Assembly: GCF_000003605.2 (NCBI RefSeq)
Contig: NW_003123406.1
Coordinates: forward strand, 535,392 to 566,866
Length of the DNA: 31,475 nt
Direction of reading: 5' to 3'
DNA from: Saccoglossus kowalevskii
Taxonomy: Eukaryota; Hemichordata; Enteropneusta; Harrimaniidae
The notes below the pieces were generated by a model. The model saw only the letters and a list, made by a program, of their open reading frames with translations. It was not told where the DNA came from and made no database searches. Made by a program: the position numbers and the translations under genes. Each line of letters opens with the position of its first letter. Within the stretch, counting starts at the first letter, position 1. Positions 13,601 through 21,501 of this stretch are shown here, piece by piece.

Positions 13601-16154
13601 AAAATAGAACATAGAGCGTAACTGCAAGAAAATGTCACCTGTTCCCGCTAGTTACAAATAGTTTCCATTATGCAAACAAAGTTAAAAATGTTTTCATCTG
13701 TTTTCTCCCATATACAAGAAATATAGATACCGGTACTACATGTTTTGTAATGGACAGAAAGTGACTCAAATATAAAAAAACTATTATGAGATTTTCCCAG
13801 GGTGCTACATGATTGTGGACAATTATTGCTGTGTTGTTGTGTTAGCATGAACAATGATTGTAATGCATGTAATTATTTGCTTACAGGTTATAGGACTATT
13901 ACAGCAGGCTGAAGACAACCAAGATCCAATGTTTTTTCGAAAGTTGTGGCGGTGCTATGAGCAATGTTTTTATGAACGAACTATGCAAAACTTAGCACAT
14001 CTATATGAGGTTTGTACAGAGCTCATGTTTGGATTATTCATGCAATTTAATGATAGTTTAGAATTCAAAACATCTTTCTCAGATTTCAAAACATCCATCT
14101 TAGAATTCAAGACTTCTTTCTCAGTATTCAAAAATCTTTTTCAGAATTCAAGGCTTCGTGCTCAAATTCAAAACATCCTTTCATGATTTAAAACATCTTT
14201 CTCAGAATTCAAAATATTCTCAGAGTTCAAAACTTCTTTTGCAGAATTCAAAATATTCTCAGAATTCAAAACACCTTTCTGAGCATTCAAGGAATCTTTT
14301 TCACAATTAAAAATTACTTGGGAAAAAATTGGCATTATTTAAAAAAATATGAATGATAATGAGAAAATTTGATAATTTGATGTTTGTCTGAAATTTAATA
14401 TATATATATATATATTATTAATATATTATGAATTCAAATTAAGTTTATTTAATAGTTGAATTATTTTTTTATGTTTTCAGAGAGCCTACATAAATGAGCA
14501 AAATCAGCTGCAGCACAACTTACCAACAATAACTATGAAAGAATTGGAGATACAAGAAAACTGGATTCTGGATTTGTTGTGCCATCCCTTGGTGCTTGAA
14601 GATCCTGGATTTATAGATGGCTCACTGGGATCAAGTAACCCTACTGAACAGGTGCAGAGAATGCAGACACCAACCAATCATGTGGATACACTCACTGAGC
14701 ATGTGCAAGTTTCAACCAATATAAATGAAAACAGTGAGCATGTGCAGTTTGCATTAGCATGTTTTGACAATATTAGTGGTACTTCGTCAGATAGTGCTTC
14801 GTCTTCGCACCAGTTAAGATCGCGAACTGCCGTACCTGTGTCAGATTCTAGTCTGCCTGCCACGATAGTTCAAAGAAAGGAGGACACCTTGGATAGACAG
14901 AAGAACGGTCAAAAACAATTATCTTTGGTGTTGTCAGAACCACAAACTGATTCAGTGTGTTTCAATAAAAAGATGCTAGAAACTGTAACTGTTAAAAATA
15001 CTGTCGATAGTGGGAATGAACATTGTACAGATTGGGGCACTGCTGAAGTGTTTCACGACACAAAAGATAGTGAGAGTAAAACTGACGAAGAGATTTCTCA
15101 GTGTGACACAAGTTCTTTGTATTCTCATGAATCGGATGTTAGTTGCCATGACGACGACGACGAAGATGATGATGATGATGATGATGATGATGAAAGCATG
15201 ACATCGGAGCACTGTTGCGCCATGCCCATTCCCCAGACTTCTGGGCATGAGCACTGGAAGTACATGAGCTGTGGCAGCATAGAAGAAAAAGCTATGCAGG
15301 TGATGCCAGCGAACGAACTTCGCCGGCAAAATGTGACTTTTCTTGAAAATGTCAGGTCATGTGTTGACTGCATCACAGGTATTTTGCACCATTCCTCATT
15401 AATGAGAAAACTACAGAGTCTCACAAAATGCCTTCAGCAGATGAACTCGCTGGTGACGGAGCTGCTTTCTCAACAATCTGCGGGTAAATATGTTTGATTG
15501 ATGTAGATATGAACTAAAGGATTAGTAGTTTTAATTTCTCATACTGTGAAATACTTTATTTTGGCTGGAATTAATTTTCGCTGAAAAAACCTTTTGGGTG
15601 TTTTGTGTGGATTTTATTTTCACTGATTTTTGAAGATTTGAATGTAAAATATAGGAAGAACAGTATATTCGCTGGATTTTATTTTCACTGAATCATTCTT
15701 ACAGCGAAAATAGCGAAAATTAATTCCAAGCGAAAATAAAGTAACAGTAAATAAATAAAAAAATAAAATTATTGTAAAAGAAAAAATACAGAAAAAATAA
15801 AACAATATGCAAAAGAAATATTAAAGACTCCATTAAAATATCAAATATGATATCTAATAATCAGGAATTTATTTTCACATTACAGGTCGTTGTGAAATAA
15901 AAGCTTTAACAGGAGACGACATGCCAACAATGTTACTGGTACTTCTCATTCACTGCGACCCAAAAGACGTTACATTACTTCTGCCACAGATCCATATGAT
16001 GTATGACTTGATGGCACCATTCCTGGAAAGTGGATGCCACGGCTGTTCTCTTACGCAGTTCTATGTATGTTACGATTTTCTACTTGCTAAGATGGAGACA
16101 CAGACGCAGACTTTTCAAGACTCAGGCCACATCATGTATGCGACATCCATATAA
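1565..16154 (+). CDS. Coiled-coil VPS9-domain protein (putative Rab5-family GEF), 11 exons, 5' end open
   Basis: Eleven exons with GT/AG borders (1565-1678, 8079-8168, 8765-8847, 9807-9912, 10588-10789, 11628-11686, 12272-12409, 12914-13102, 13887-14009, 14481-15483, 15886-16154) join in phase to 2376 nt: 791 codons plus TAA. Residues 1-215 are helical and charged (probable coiled coils). Residues 300-390 resemble the helical bundle that precedes VPS9 cores (FRKLWRCYEQ..., exon 9). Residues about 405-655 are a polar linker with a poly-Asp run. Residues about 675-770 match the VPS9 core: MRKLQSLTKCL, then DDMPTMLLVLL, then GCSLTQF. VPS9 proteins activate Rab5-type GTPases on endosomes. The order resembles VPS9D1 (bundle, linker, core), but the N-terminus does not look like a MIT domain, so orthology is uncertain. 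The first in-frame Met is at 1616 (residue 18). The true start may be there or in an unseen upstream exon. The family assignment is firmer than the exact function. Confidence 0.82.
2034..2280. repeat. Dispersed repeat, copy 1
   Basis: A T-rich stretch followed by CTGATTCAAAAATAACAAG and AAAATGTGGCAC. The same order of motifs recurs at about 3590-3722, diverged. No terminal repeats were identified. Confidence 0.5.
3590..3722. repeat. Dispersed repeat, copy 2 (diverged)
   Basis: Shares TAGCTAAA, CTGATTCAAAATTAACAAG and AAAATGTGGCAC, in order, with 2034-2280. Interspersed repeat of unknown class. Confidence 0.5.
4063..4256. mobile_element. Palindromic MITE-like element family A, copy 1
   Basis: About 195 bp that begins TACTGTGGAATACTTTATTT and ends with the inverted match AATAAAGTATTTTACAGT. 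Inside are repeated GGAATTTATTTTCGCTG-type blocks and their reverse complements. Related copies lie at 4537, 9459 and 15542. It is non-coding, with the size and foldback structure of a non-autonomous DNA transposon. The target-site duplication is not clear. Confidence 0.75.
4537..4705. mobile_element. Palindromic MITE-like element family A, copy 2
   Basis: Begins TACAGTAAAATACTTTTATT and ends AATAAAGTATTTTACAGTA, an almost exact terminal inversion. The inner AATTAATTTTCGCTGAAAAT blocks match the other copies. Shorter than copies 1, 3 and 4 because of internal loss. Confidence 0.75.
5047..5205. repeat. Region of repeated GTTATA / TTCATTATA motifs
   Basis: Contains GGTTATAACGAACTC, TTTGTTATAGTGAAATG, TTCACTATATTGA and TTCATTATATTGAGG at irregular spacing. 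It looks like a decayed interspersed element. No termini or protein frame were found. Confidence 0.4.
5441..5604. mobile_element. TTAA-ended CpG-containing MITE family B, copy 1
   Basis: Runs from TTAATAAGGGGGAGTCGTCA to GTGACGACACTCCCGCTTTAA, with inverted ends. The interior CATAGCATGTCATCGTTTAC and CAAGCATCTACCCATGAGCA matches the inverted copy at 10921-11085. TTAA at both ends suggests a TTAA-targeting, piggyBac-like non-autonomous element. Confidence 0.75.
6836..7091 (+). repeat. 31-bp minisatellite
   Basis: Tandem units of about 31 bp, consensus TACATAAAACTGATAAGCTAG then GGAGATAATA. The units between 6860 and 6985 are nearly identical, and the array decays into shorter ACTAGGGAGTT-containing pieces up to 7091. 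Intronic, non-coding. Confidence 0.9.
8079..8168 (+). CDS. VPS9 gene exon b
   Basis: 30 codons, phase 0/0, after TTTTCCCAACAG and before GTTAGT. It continues the helical N-terminus (ends ...EEEKRSE). The preceding intron is 6.4 kb and could hide an alternative exon, although the phase does not require one. Confidence 0.78.
8231..8350. repeat. Duplicated ATTGGTT...ATGCAAAT block
   Basis: Two direct copies (8231-8268 and 8314-8350) of a segment starting TTGATTGGTT and ending GAATATGCAAATTATATT, 83 bp apart. Each contains an octamer ATGCAAAT, and the reverse octamer ATTTGCAT lies at 8284-8291 and 8601-8608. Confidence 0.7.
8359..8597 (+). mobile_element. CACCACCAG MITE family C, copy 1
   Basis: Begins AACCTTTTCACCACCAG and ends CTGGTGGTGAAAGGGT, inverted termini of about 16 bp. 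The inner CTTCAGAAGATTG and CTGTTGGCTCCAAAATTAGG blocks are shared with copies at 8905 and 16433. About 240 bp, non-coding. Confidence 0.8.
8765..8847 (+). CDS. VPS9 gene exon c
   Basis: 83 nt after TTTATCCATAG and before GTGAGA. It ends with two bases of a Cys codon completed by the next exon. It encodes a predicted coiled-coil segment (LNSCQERVQNAKLEV...). Copies of one short inverted-repeat family lie in both flanking introns. Confidence 0.78.
8905..9101 (+). mobile_element. CACCACCAG MITE family C, copy 2
   Basis: Shares CTTCAGAAGATTG, CTGTTGGCTCCAAAATTAGG and the right terminus TCTGGTGGTGAAAAGGTTAA with copy 1. The left terminus is worn away. Same orientation as copy 1, on the other side of the 83-nt exon c. 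Confidence 0.78.
9459..9670. mobile_element. Palindromic MITE-like element family A, copy 3
   Basis: Begins TACTGTAGAATACTTTATTT and ends AATAAAGTATTCCACAGTA. The interior matches copy 1 closely and copy 4 in inverse orientation. About 212 bp, in intron d'-d upstream of the exon at 9807. Confidence 0.8.
9807..9912 (+). CDS. VPS9 gene exon d
   Basis: 106 nt after TTTTGTTCAG and before GTAAGA. It completes Cys96 and encodes a helix ending in FDIDEWYE. Confidence 0.8.
10588..10789 (+). CDS. VPS9 gene exon e
   Basis: 202 nt after TTCTTCACAG and before GTGAGT. It encodes residues 132-198 plus the first base of 199. Regular Leu/Ile/Met spacing among Glu and Lys supports a coiled coil through about residue 185. 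Confidence 0.85.
10921..11085. mobile_element. TTAA-ended MITE family B, copy 2
   Basis: Begins TTAAAGTGGAAGGGTCGTCA and ends ACGACTCACTCGCTTTAA. CCTGCGCACGCGCAGG and CGCATGCGCAGG palindromes lie just inside the ends. The interior is the reverse complement of copy 1 at 5441. CpG-containing, unlike the surrounding intron. Confidence 0.8.
11628..11686 (+). CDS. VPS9 gene exon f (small)
   Basis: 59 nt after TTTTTTCGCCAG and before GTGAGT. It takes two bases to finish the split Val codon, then encodes LKRGSWPTMWQSLSERITM. Phase fits both neighbours. Confidence 0.78.
12272..12409 (+). CDS. VPS9 gene exon g
   Basis: 46 codons, phase 0/0, after TTCATTTGTAG and before GTTAGT. It is Asn/His/Cys-rich and has no motif I recognise. 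The reading frame continues into the intron before a stop. Confidence 0.8.
12914..13102 (+). CDS. VPS9 gene exon h
   Basis: 63 codons, phase 0/0, after TTTTGTGACAG and before GTGAGT. A Ser/Asn/Thr-rich start leads into DDDFVELDFP and then NPYKDKVNQITAEIKKHF, which begins the helical bundle before the VPS9 core. A weaker GTAGAT site at 13085 is less likely as donor. Confidence 0.82.
13479..13566. repeat. Short inverted repeat, possible tiny MITE
   Basis: AATAGTGAGAATC (13479-13491) faces its exact reverse complement GATTCTCACTATT (13554-13566) across 62 bases. A third partial CAATTCTCACTG follows at about 13581. Intronic. Confidence 0.55.
13887..14009 (+). CDS. VPS9 gene exon i (helical bundle)
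   Basis: 41 codons, phase 0/0, after TTTGCTTACAG. The donor GTTTGT is non-ideal. It encodes the FFRKLWRCYEQCFYERTMQ helix of the VPS9 helical bundle. The frame stays open 58 codons past the donor, through an intronic minisatellite. Confidence 0.82.
14057..14310 (+). repeat. Degenerate minisatellite with GAATTCAAAA core
   Basis: About eleven imperfect units near 23 bp, each around GAATTCAAAACATCTTTCTCA. It sits directly after exon i. The exon frame reads on through the array to a stop at 14184-14186, giving EFKTSF-type repeats if the intron were retained. Confidence 0.85.
14399..14416. repeat. (TA)n run
   Basis: 18 bases of alternating TA in the intron before exon j. Confidence 0.9.
14481..15483 (+). 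CDS. VPS9 gene exon j (large linker exon)
   Basis: 1003 nt after TTATGTTTTCAG and before GTAAAT, residues 369-702 plus one base. It starts with the end of the helical bundle (AYINEQNQLQHNLPTITMKE). A polar Ser/Thr/Gln linker follows, with TEQVQ/TEHVQ/SEHVQ repeats and many acidic-flanked serines. Then comes a 15-residue Asp/Glu run (592-606), and the exon ends with the first helices of the VPS9 core (SLMRKLQSLTKCLQQM). Unusually long for this gene. Confidence 0.88.
15150..15194 (+). repeat. Coding GAC/GAT trinucleotide tract (poly-Asp)
   Basis: (GAC)4 GAA (GAT)9 GAA in the exon j frame, giving 13 Asp and 2 Glu (residues 592-606). The pure GAT part is prone to slippage. The antisense poly-Ser frame over it is a shadow. 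Confidence 0.95.
15542..15749. mobile_element. Palindromic MITE-like element family A, copy 4
   Basis: Begins TACTGTGAAATACTTTATTT and ends AATAAAGTAACAGTA, with a small deletion in the right terminus. It lies in the last intron of the VPS9 gene, between the two exons that encode the core of the VPS9 domain. The interior is the reverse complement of copies 1 and 3. Confidence 0.78.
15886..16154 (+). CDS. VPS9 gene terminal exon k
   Basis: 269 nt after TTTTCACATTACAG, ending in TAA. It encodes residues 703-791, the C-terminal half of the VPS9 core: GDDMPTMLLVLL (712-723) and GCSLTQF (755-761), then a 25-30 residue tail. The Tyr normally found in the GYYxT motif is Cys756 here. Confidence 0.88.
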
Positions 16155-16370
16155 GAGAACATAATAATGTAATGTTAATAATGTTTATATGCCATAATTG
16201 AAACTCAATTGAAAAGATCCATGATTTTGTGAATACTATAAAGCACTTTTTTATAATTTAATTTGTAAAGACAAATTTTTTTTGTACTTCTATCCTCGTC
16301 GTAGAATCCCTGAAAATTTAACTAATTTCACTGACTGATTCATAAAATTCCCCAAAATTTGTCTCATAAA

Positions 16371-16376
16371 ATTAAA
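16371..16376 (+). terminator. Candidate poly(A) signal ATTAAA for VPS9 gene
   Basis: First common poly(A) hexamer variant, 217 bases after the stop. A canonical AATAAA is at 17119-17124, with others at 18996, 19119 and 19219. The sequence cannot tell which is used. Confidence 0.25.
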
Positions 16377-16432
16377 GTTTAATTCTATAGTGCCATCATT
16401 TCTACCAACAAAGTTGATCTTGCACATTTTAT

Positions 16433-16664
16433 TTTTTTCGCCACCAGTTACCCCTTTTCATTACAAATTCACAAAATAGTGTATAGCCTACATTTTCTTT
16501 CAGAAGATTGATTCAAAAATAGCCAATTTTTTGGGGTGAAAACTGGAAATTTACTCGAATTCAGTCTGTTGGCTCCAAAATTAGGATTCATTTCCAAAAA
16601 TATTGAAGAATTCTAAAAAAAAGTGCTGAAAAATTTGGGCAAAATATGCTGGTGAAAACGTTAA
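16433..16664 (+). mobile_element. CACCACCAG MITE family C, copy 3
   Basis: Starts near TTCGCCACCAGTTACC and ends GCTGGTGAAAACGTTAA. CTTTCAGAAGATTG and CTGTTGGCTCCAAAATTAGG match copies 1 and 2. It lies just after the VPS9 stop codon and may be part of its 3' UTR. Confidence 0.78.
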
Positions 16665-17118
16665 TAGGTGATTTTCCATCCACTGCAAGATGTTTTGTAA
16701 TACGTGAAAATCACAGACCAAATATGTGGCACACAACTTGAATGATTTGGTTTTTTTTTTATGGTTCAATGTCAAAATTCTGATTCTTCAGAAGCAAAAA
16801 TGATGTTGAGATACTTATACTTCATCGAAATTGATCATCATCAAATGTGTGTATAGCACATTACTAAACCTAAGTGTGGAAATATCTCTAAAATACTTTG
16901 TTTTTATAAGTTTCATTAATTCTAATCTATTGTCACTCTCGTTTGTTGAATCCCATGCAACTTTGACCTTTGTTTGTTTATGTTCAATTTTATAACACAA
17001 AATCATCAAGTGATCAGAAAATTATCTATTATATTTTTTCGTGAATTTTAGACCAAATGGGCATAATTTTCCATTGGATACAAAATCTGGTTCAAAATTT
17101 TTGACAAAAGTTGAAAAA

Positions 17119-17124
17119 AATAAA
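17119..17124 (+). terminator. Candidate poly(A) signal AATAAA for VPS9 gene
   Basis: First canonical AATAAA on the plus strand after the stop codon, implying a 3' UTR of about 1 kb that would include a family C element. Confidence 0.3.
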
Positions 17125-17597
17125 GCATTATTATGCTGACTCCCACAGCACTGACAGTTTCCATGAAATACATCCAGCTGCTCAATTCAAACAGTGTTGT
17201 ATACTGTCAAATTTGATATTAACTATATATTATTCAATATTACGAATTAAATTATTGTATGTATGATTGTATGTTATTTCCACTCAACCTTTTGAACACA
17301 ATCATTTTCTTATGCCTAAATATTGGTGCAATATTTCTTTAAATTATTTGTCAATTTTGGACAAAAATGGGTATATTTTCCAACTGTTCTGATCAAAATT
17401 TCTCCAAATTTTTACTAGTTTATTTTGTATAAGATGACAAAATTTGACCTTGGCATTCATAAAGTTATTGAACCTTTTCTGGTTGTAAATTTTCACTTTG
17501 AGGAAAAAATTTTAAACTTAAAACCCATTGTTATATGTGGATGATGTTGTTATAGAGAAAAATGTTTTTAAGGTATATACACTGTTTATTCTAAAGC

Positions 17598-17998
17598 CTC
17601 ACTCCACTAGTGCCTAGGTACAATGCTAGTAATATCTCATGTTTCATGTCTCATTACTATATCAGATTTATGCAAACTGATGTGTTCATGTAAAATTGTG
17701 TCACAGTTTACATAATAGACACAAGGTTCTTTCTAAAACATATTTGAATCTATACAATGTTCCAGCCACTATACATCACTCCACTAGTGCCTAGGTACAT
17801 TGCTAGTAATATCTCATGTTTCATGTCTCATTACTATATCAGATTTATGCAAACTGATGTGTTCATGTAAAATTGTGTCACAGTTTACATAATAGACACA
17901 AGGTTCTTTCTAAAACATATTTTAATCTATACAATGTTCCAGCCACTATACATCACTCCACTAGTGCTTAGATACAATGCTAGTAATATCTCATTACC
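17598..17998 (+). repeat. 177-bp tandem repeat, two full copies plus a partial
   Basis: CTCCACTAGTGCCTAGGTAC recurs exactly 177 bases later, and a diverged third start (CTCCACTAGTGCTTAG) follows after another 177. Copies 1 (17598-17774) and 2 (17775-17951) differ at only a few positions that I could see. The third stops matching near 17998. Confidence 0.93.
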
Positions 17999-18405
17999 AT
18001 ACCAAACTTGACAGTGCATATTTGTAGTTATGAAGTATTTGTATCAAATATCCACCTCAGTGTTCTTTGCAGCTGTTAAAATACTTACAAGAGGCATGTT
18101 TATGTCCATACAATATTACTCACTGCAATCTGCCTCAAATATAAGAAAGTTTAATTAAACAGTCAATATTTATTAATATAGTGCTGTGTATAGTTATAAG
18201 TGTGGGTATTGTAATATGCGTCATTGTAGCTAGCATGTTATTTTCACTAATTTTAGCCAATCTGTAATTTCGTAAATCCAAGATGACTAATTTAAATTAA
18301 ATTTAAAATATATTGTCAGAATAAGATTGCTGGCAATTTTAGCTAAATTAAGATTCTGTTAATTCATACATTATGTCAAATTCACTAAAATGTCATGCAG
18401 CTATT

Positions 18406-18534
18406 TTAAAGCGCGGTGGTCGTTGCGCAGTGTTCGAATTTCATGTAAATAAACAATGTACTTTACACACGTTGTGTACGTTGCTATGAGTCCCATATTG
18501 AACAGGACACGGCACGACGACTGCCGCCCTTTAA
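18406..18534. mobile_element. TTAA-ended MITE, family B-like (divergent interior)
   Basis: 129 bp from TTAAAGCGCGGTGGTCGT to ACGACGACTGCCGCCCTTTAA. The termini are inverted and resemble family B ends, but the interior differs from copies at 5441 and 10921. CpG-rich against an AT-rich surround. Confidence 0.65.
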
Positions 18535-20680
18535 TGTGTTCTACTGTTTTGTCAATGCCATAGGATGTTTCCCTGTATAAGATATTAGGTCAACATATTC
18601 AGGGTAAAAGAAAAAAAAAATTCAATCCTCAAATGTCATTTGTATCAGTTTAAAGATATTCAGTGAGGATGTTATTACATGAATTACCAAGATATTCACT
18701 CAGACAACTTTGCTACGACTTTGTTGATGTAGTCATATATTTGTACATCCATTGTACCTTTTGATATCCACAGTAACCTTGTATTTTTGTGCATTGCTTA
18801 ATTTTCAGGACAGACAATATTTGGGAGTTTGGGAAATTCAAATCATTTCATAGCAGGGAAAATTTGTTCTGAGGTTTTAAAGACAAGCAGCTTCTTTTAT
18901 CGAATTGAGTCACTGTCAACACCATGTAATAATTAGTGAAGAAAATGTAGATTTTTAAAAAATGTCAAATAGCTGTTAAATCATACGATTTCACCAATAA
19001 ACAAAAGCTGACCTCTATAACTGCCAGGCTATATTTTTCCAGCGATTATTTTCAATTAATGCTTTGTAAGATAATTTTATGTAAATATTTGTATTGTGTT
19101 TTCATGAAAAGTATTCAAAATAAATATGAGTGGCTTCATAATTTGGAAGCTAATAAATTGTAATAAATCATGTTTTTGTTGTGAAGTGTGATGTTACAGT
19201 CTTATTGTACTGGAATTGGAATAAATATCGGCTATTTTTTCTAAATGAAATATGTCTATGTAGAGCTCATCATATTGGTGACTGTAAAGTGTCCATTTTG
19301 TAGCTAGGTAGTTAAGCTAGTCTTGAAAACCACTTGCGAAATATTTTTGATATTTGGTTTGTACTTTTGATGATGAATATAATTCTATTTTTTATGTGTG
19401 TATACTTGTTAAAAATTCTACAAATTACTTGATATATTTATTTATTTTTGATGAGTTTCTTTACTTAGCGCAAAAAGGGTTTAAAAAGGTTTTTGAGACC
19501 ACCACCTAGACGTAACTGCTATGGACAAGGAATCCACCCACATATGGGGATTCCCCCCCCCCCCCAAATCAAGCTGAAACCATTTGTGCAGGATATATTA
19601 TTTTAGAGGGTCTAGATTTCCAAATTTTTAAAGAGAGTAGTTTATGAAGACCCCCCGCCCCACGCAAAATTGTTGGTGTCATCACCTCTGATCTTGCATA
19701 TAATGTACTTGGCTCAAGTACAAGATCTGCACCATTAACATTCGACTTCCCTGAAAACGTTCCAATAACTCCATCAATTTCCCCCCGACAGTTAAGTGAC
19801 CGCAAATGACATTCGTGCGGAGAATTGATAACTTTCTCAGTATACAATGTTGCATTATAAAAACAACTCAGCCATCATTTAGTCCAAAATCAAGTGGCAC
19901 CAGAGGAAGGGAGTCACGAAATGTAGTGAAACGTTTTTCATAACATTAGATAGCGCCAATGAGAAAGTCCCTCGCTATAATGCAATATTCATAGAAATTT
20001 GCTAGGGAGTTTGCTAACATTTCATACGAATCTTTTTTGCTACCACTTTAACCTATCATTACTTTCATTCTCTGTTATTATTTTGGGATTTTAGCAATGC
20101 ATTTGATAAGATTCTAAACTCGATTAGGCTAATTCTGAGGTCAGCATTTGTAATAAATTCTACACATATGGTTCATGGATACATGTTGAATTTAAGATTA
20201 AACCTGTTTCTGATTAAAAGAGAGACAGCATTTGTATTTGTTTCTTTCAAGTCACTTGACCTGCTGTACTGTATATTTGATAGGCATCCAGGGACCAATG
20301 CATTATATTATTTAGGAAAGTCACCCTTGTATAAAGCGACCACCAATGGTGCTATAAAGAAATTGTCCTTTTTATATATCTATATATCTATATAGAAGTT
20401 AATGAAGTAAATTACGAATAACAACAATTCTCATTTTAAACAGATGTTTGAAAATGTTTGTTCATCTTGAATAAATTAATTGAGAGATGGACTAGAATCA
20501 AACTTTAAAAAAAGAAAGTGATTAATTTATAGACTACTGAAGAGGCCCTACCAATCAATTTGTAAACGTAAACTCCTATGGATTACTAATAGTATCAATA
20601 AAACATGCAAAAACGAAAGAAAATAGCTTATGGGACTATCGAGGGCGCCTTTCACGTTGATTGTGAAAACGTAATCATCG
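18535..20680. other. Intergenic AT-rich stretch, no gene seen
   Basis: No exon-like frame with family resemblance. It holds several AATAAA hexamers near 19000-19225 that could end the VPS9 transcript, a C13 run at 19553-19565 and a minus-strand 92-codon frame (19569-19847) that I could not link to any family. Confidence 0.5.
19553..19565 (+). repeat. C13 homopolymer
   Basis: Thirteen consecutive C in an AT-rich region. Its length is likely unreliable in sequencing. Confidence 0.9.
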
Positions 20681-20879
20681 ATAGATTAGAACTAATGAAA
20701 CTTATAAAAACAAAGTAATTAGCTTATATGACTATTGAGGGAGGCCTACACATTGAGGAATGTACACTGCATTACAAAGGTTTTAGTTTTCAAGACTATT
20801 GCGAGGATACTAAGTAGTGATTGAGAAACGAAAGCTACAATAGATTAGAACTAATGAAACTTATAAAAACAAAGTAATT
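20681..20879 (+). repeat. Direct repeat of a 40-bp block, 159 bp apart
   Basis: ATAGATTAGAACTAATGAAA followed by CTTATAAAAACAAAGTAATT occurs at 20681-20720 and again at 20840-20879 without mismatch. The bases between (TTATGGGACTATCGAGGG versus TTATATGACTATTGAGGG) hint that a longer, older unit was duplicated. Confidence 0.85.
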
Positions 20880-21501
20880 TATAAGCCTCGGCCTAAAAAA
20901 AAGGGGCGGTACAAATATATTTATGTTTTATGTACTAGTGAATCGGTATTTTTTTTAACTATCGCCACATGCCTTTGTAGGCTTTCCCCATAACCAAAAC
21001 TATGATCTTATTTTAATCAGATTGCGGTTTCCATAGGCTACAGTAAAAACACATTTCCTCGATAAAATCCACAAAAAATATTGTAAATGTTTTTATACGT
21101 CTAGACATCATGTGAGACACTATATCTTTTTTCACCATAGGTTGCCGAGTAAAACTTTGAGATATTGAGATGAATTTGTTCTACAGGAAACCATGGTAAC
21201 TAAAATGCCCTAAAACATTTTCACTTAGTTTTCCACATCGATTTTCTCCGAACCGAGAACGGTGACCTCTATAATTTTATTTCATTTTCGTCATTCTCGT
21301 AACACGAAATATCAAATATGTAAAAATTACAGAAAATGGCAATACTTTTACGTCTGTGTAGTTTTCTACCGTAAAATAGTCATATAATGGTGTATAATTA
21401 GTTTGGTAAAAAGTACGATCTTACCGAAATGGGAGCAGCAGACTTTTCCAATGAAAAAAAAAAACACGTTTAAATATAAATATTTATGTATAAATATTTT
21501 C

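Noticed and set aside
14057..14310. Regularly spaced GAATTCAAAA units, considered as a CRISPR-like array
   Set aside because: The units are contiguous with no unique spacers, and this is an animal intron: a minisatellite.
15125..15424. Antisense frame with a long poly-Ser run
   Set aside because: Shadow of the poly-Asp tract in exon j, on the opposite strand.
19569..19847. Minus-strand 92-codon frame
   Set aside because: No recognisable motif, splice context or partner exon, and it starts beside a poly-C run.
19890..19945. AGTCACGAAATGTAGTGAAACG, considered as a hammerhead ribozyme end
   Set aside because: The CTGANGA core is absent and no three-stem fold can be drawn.
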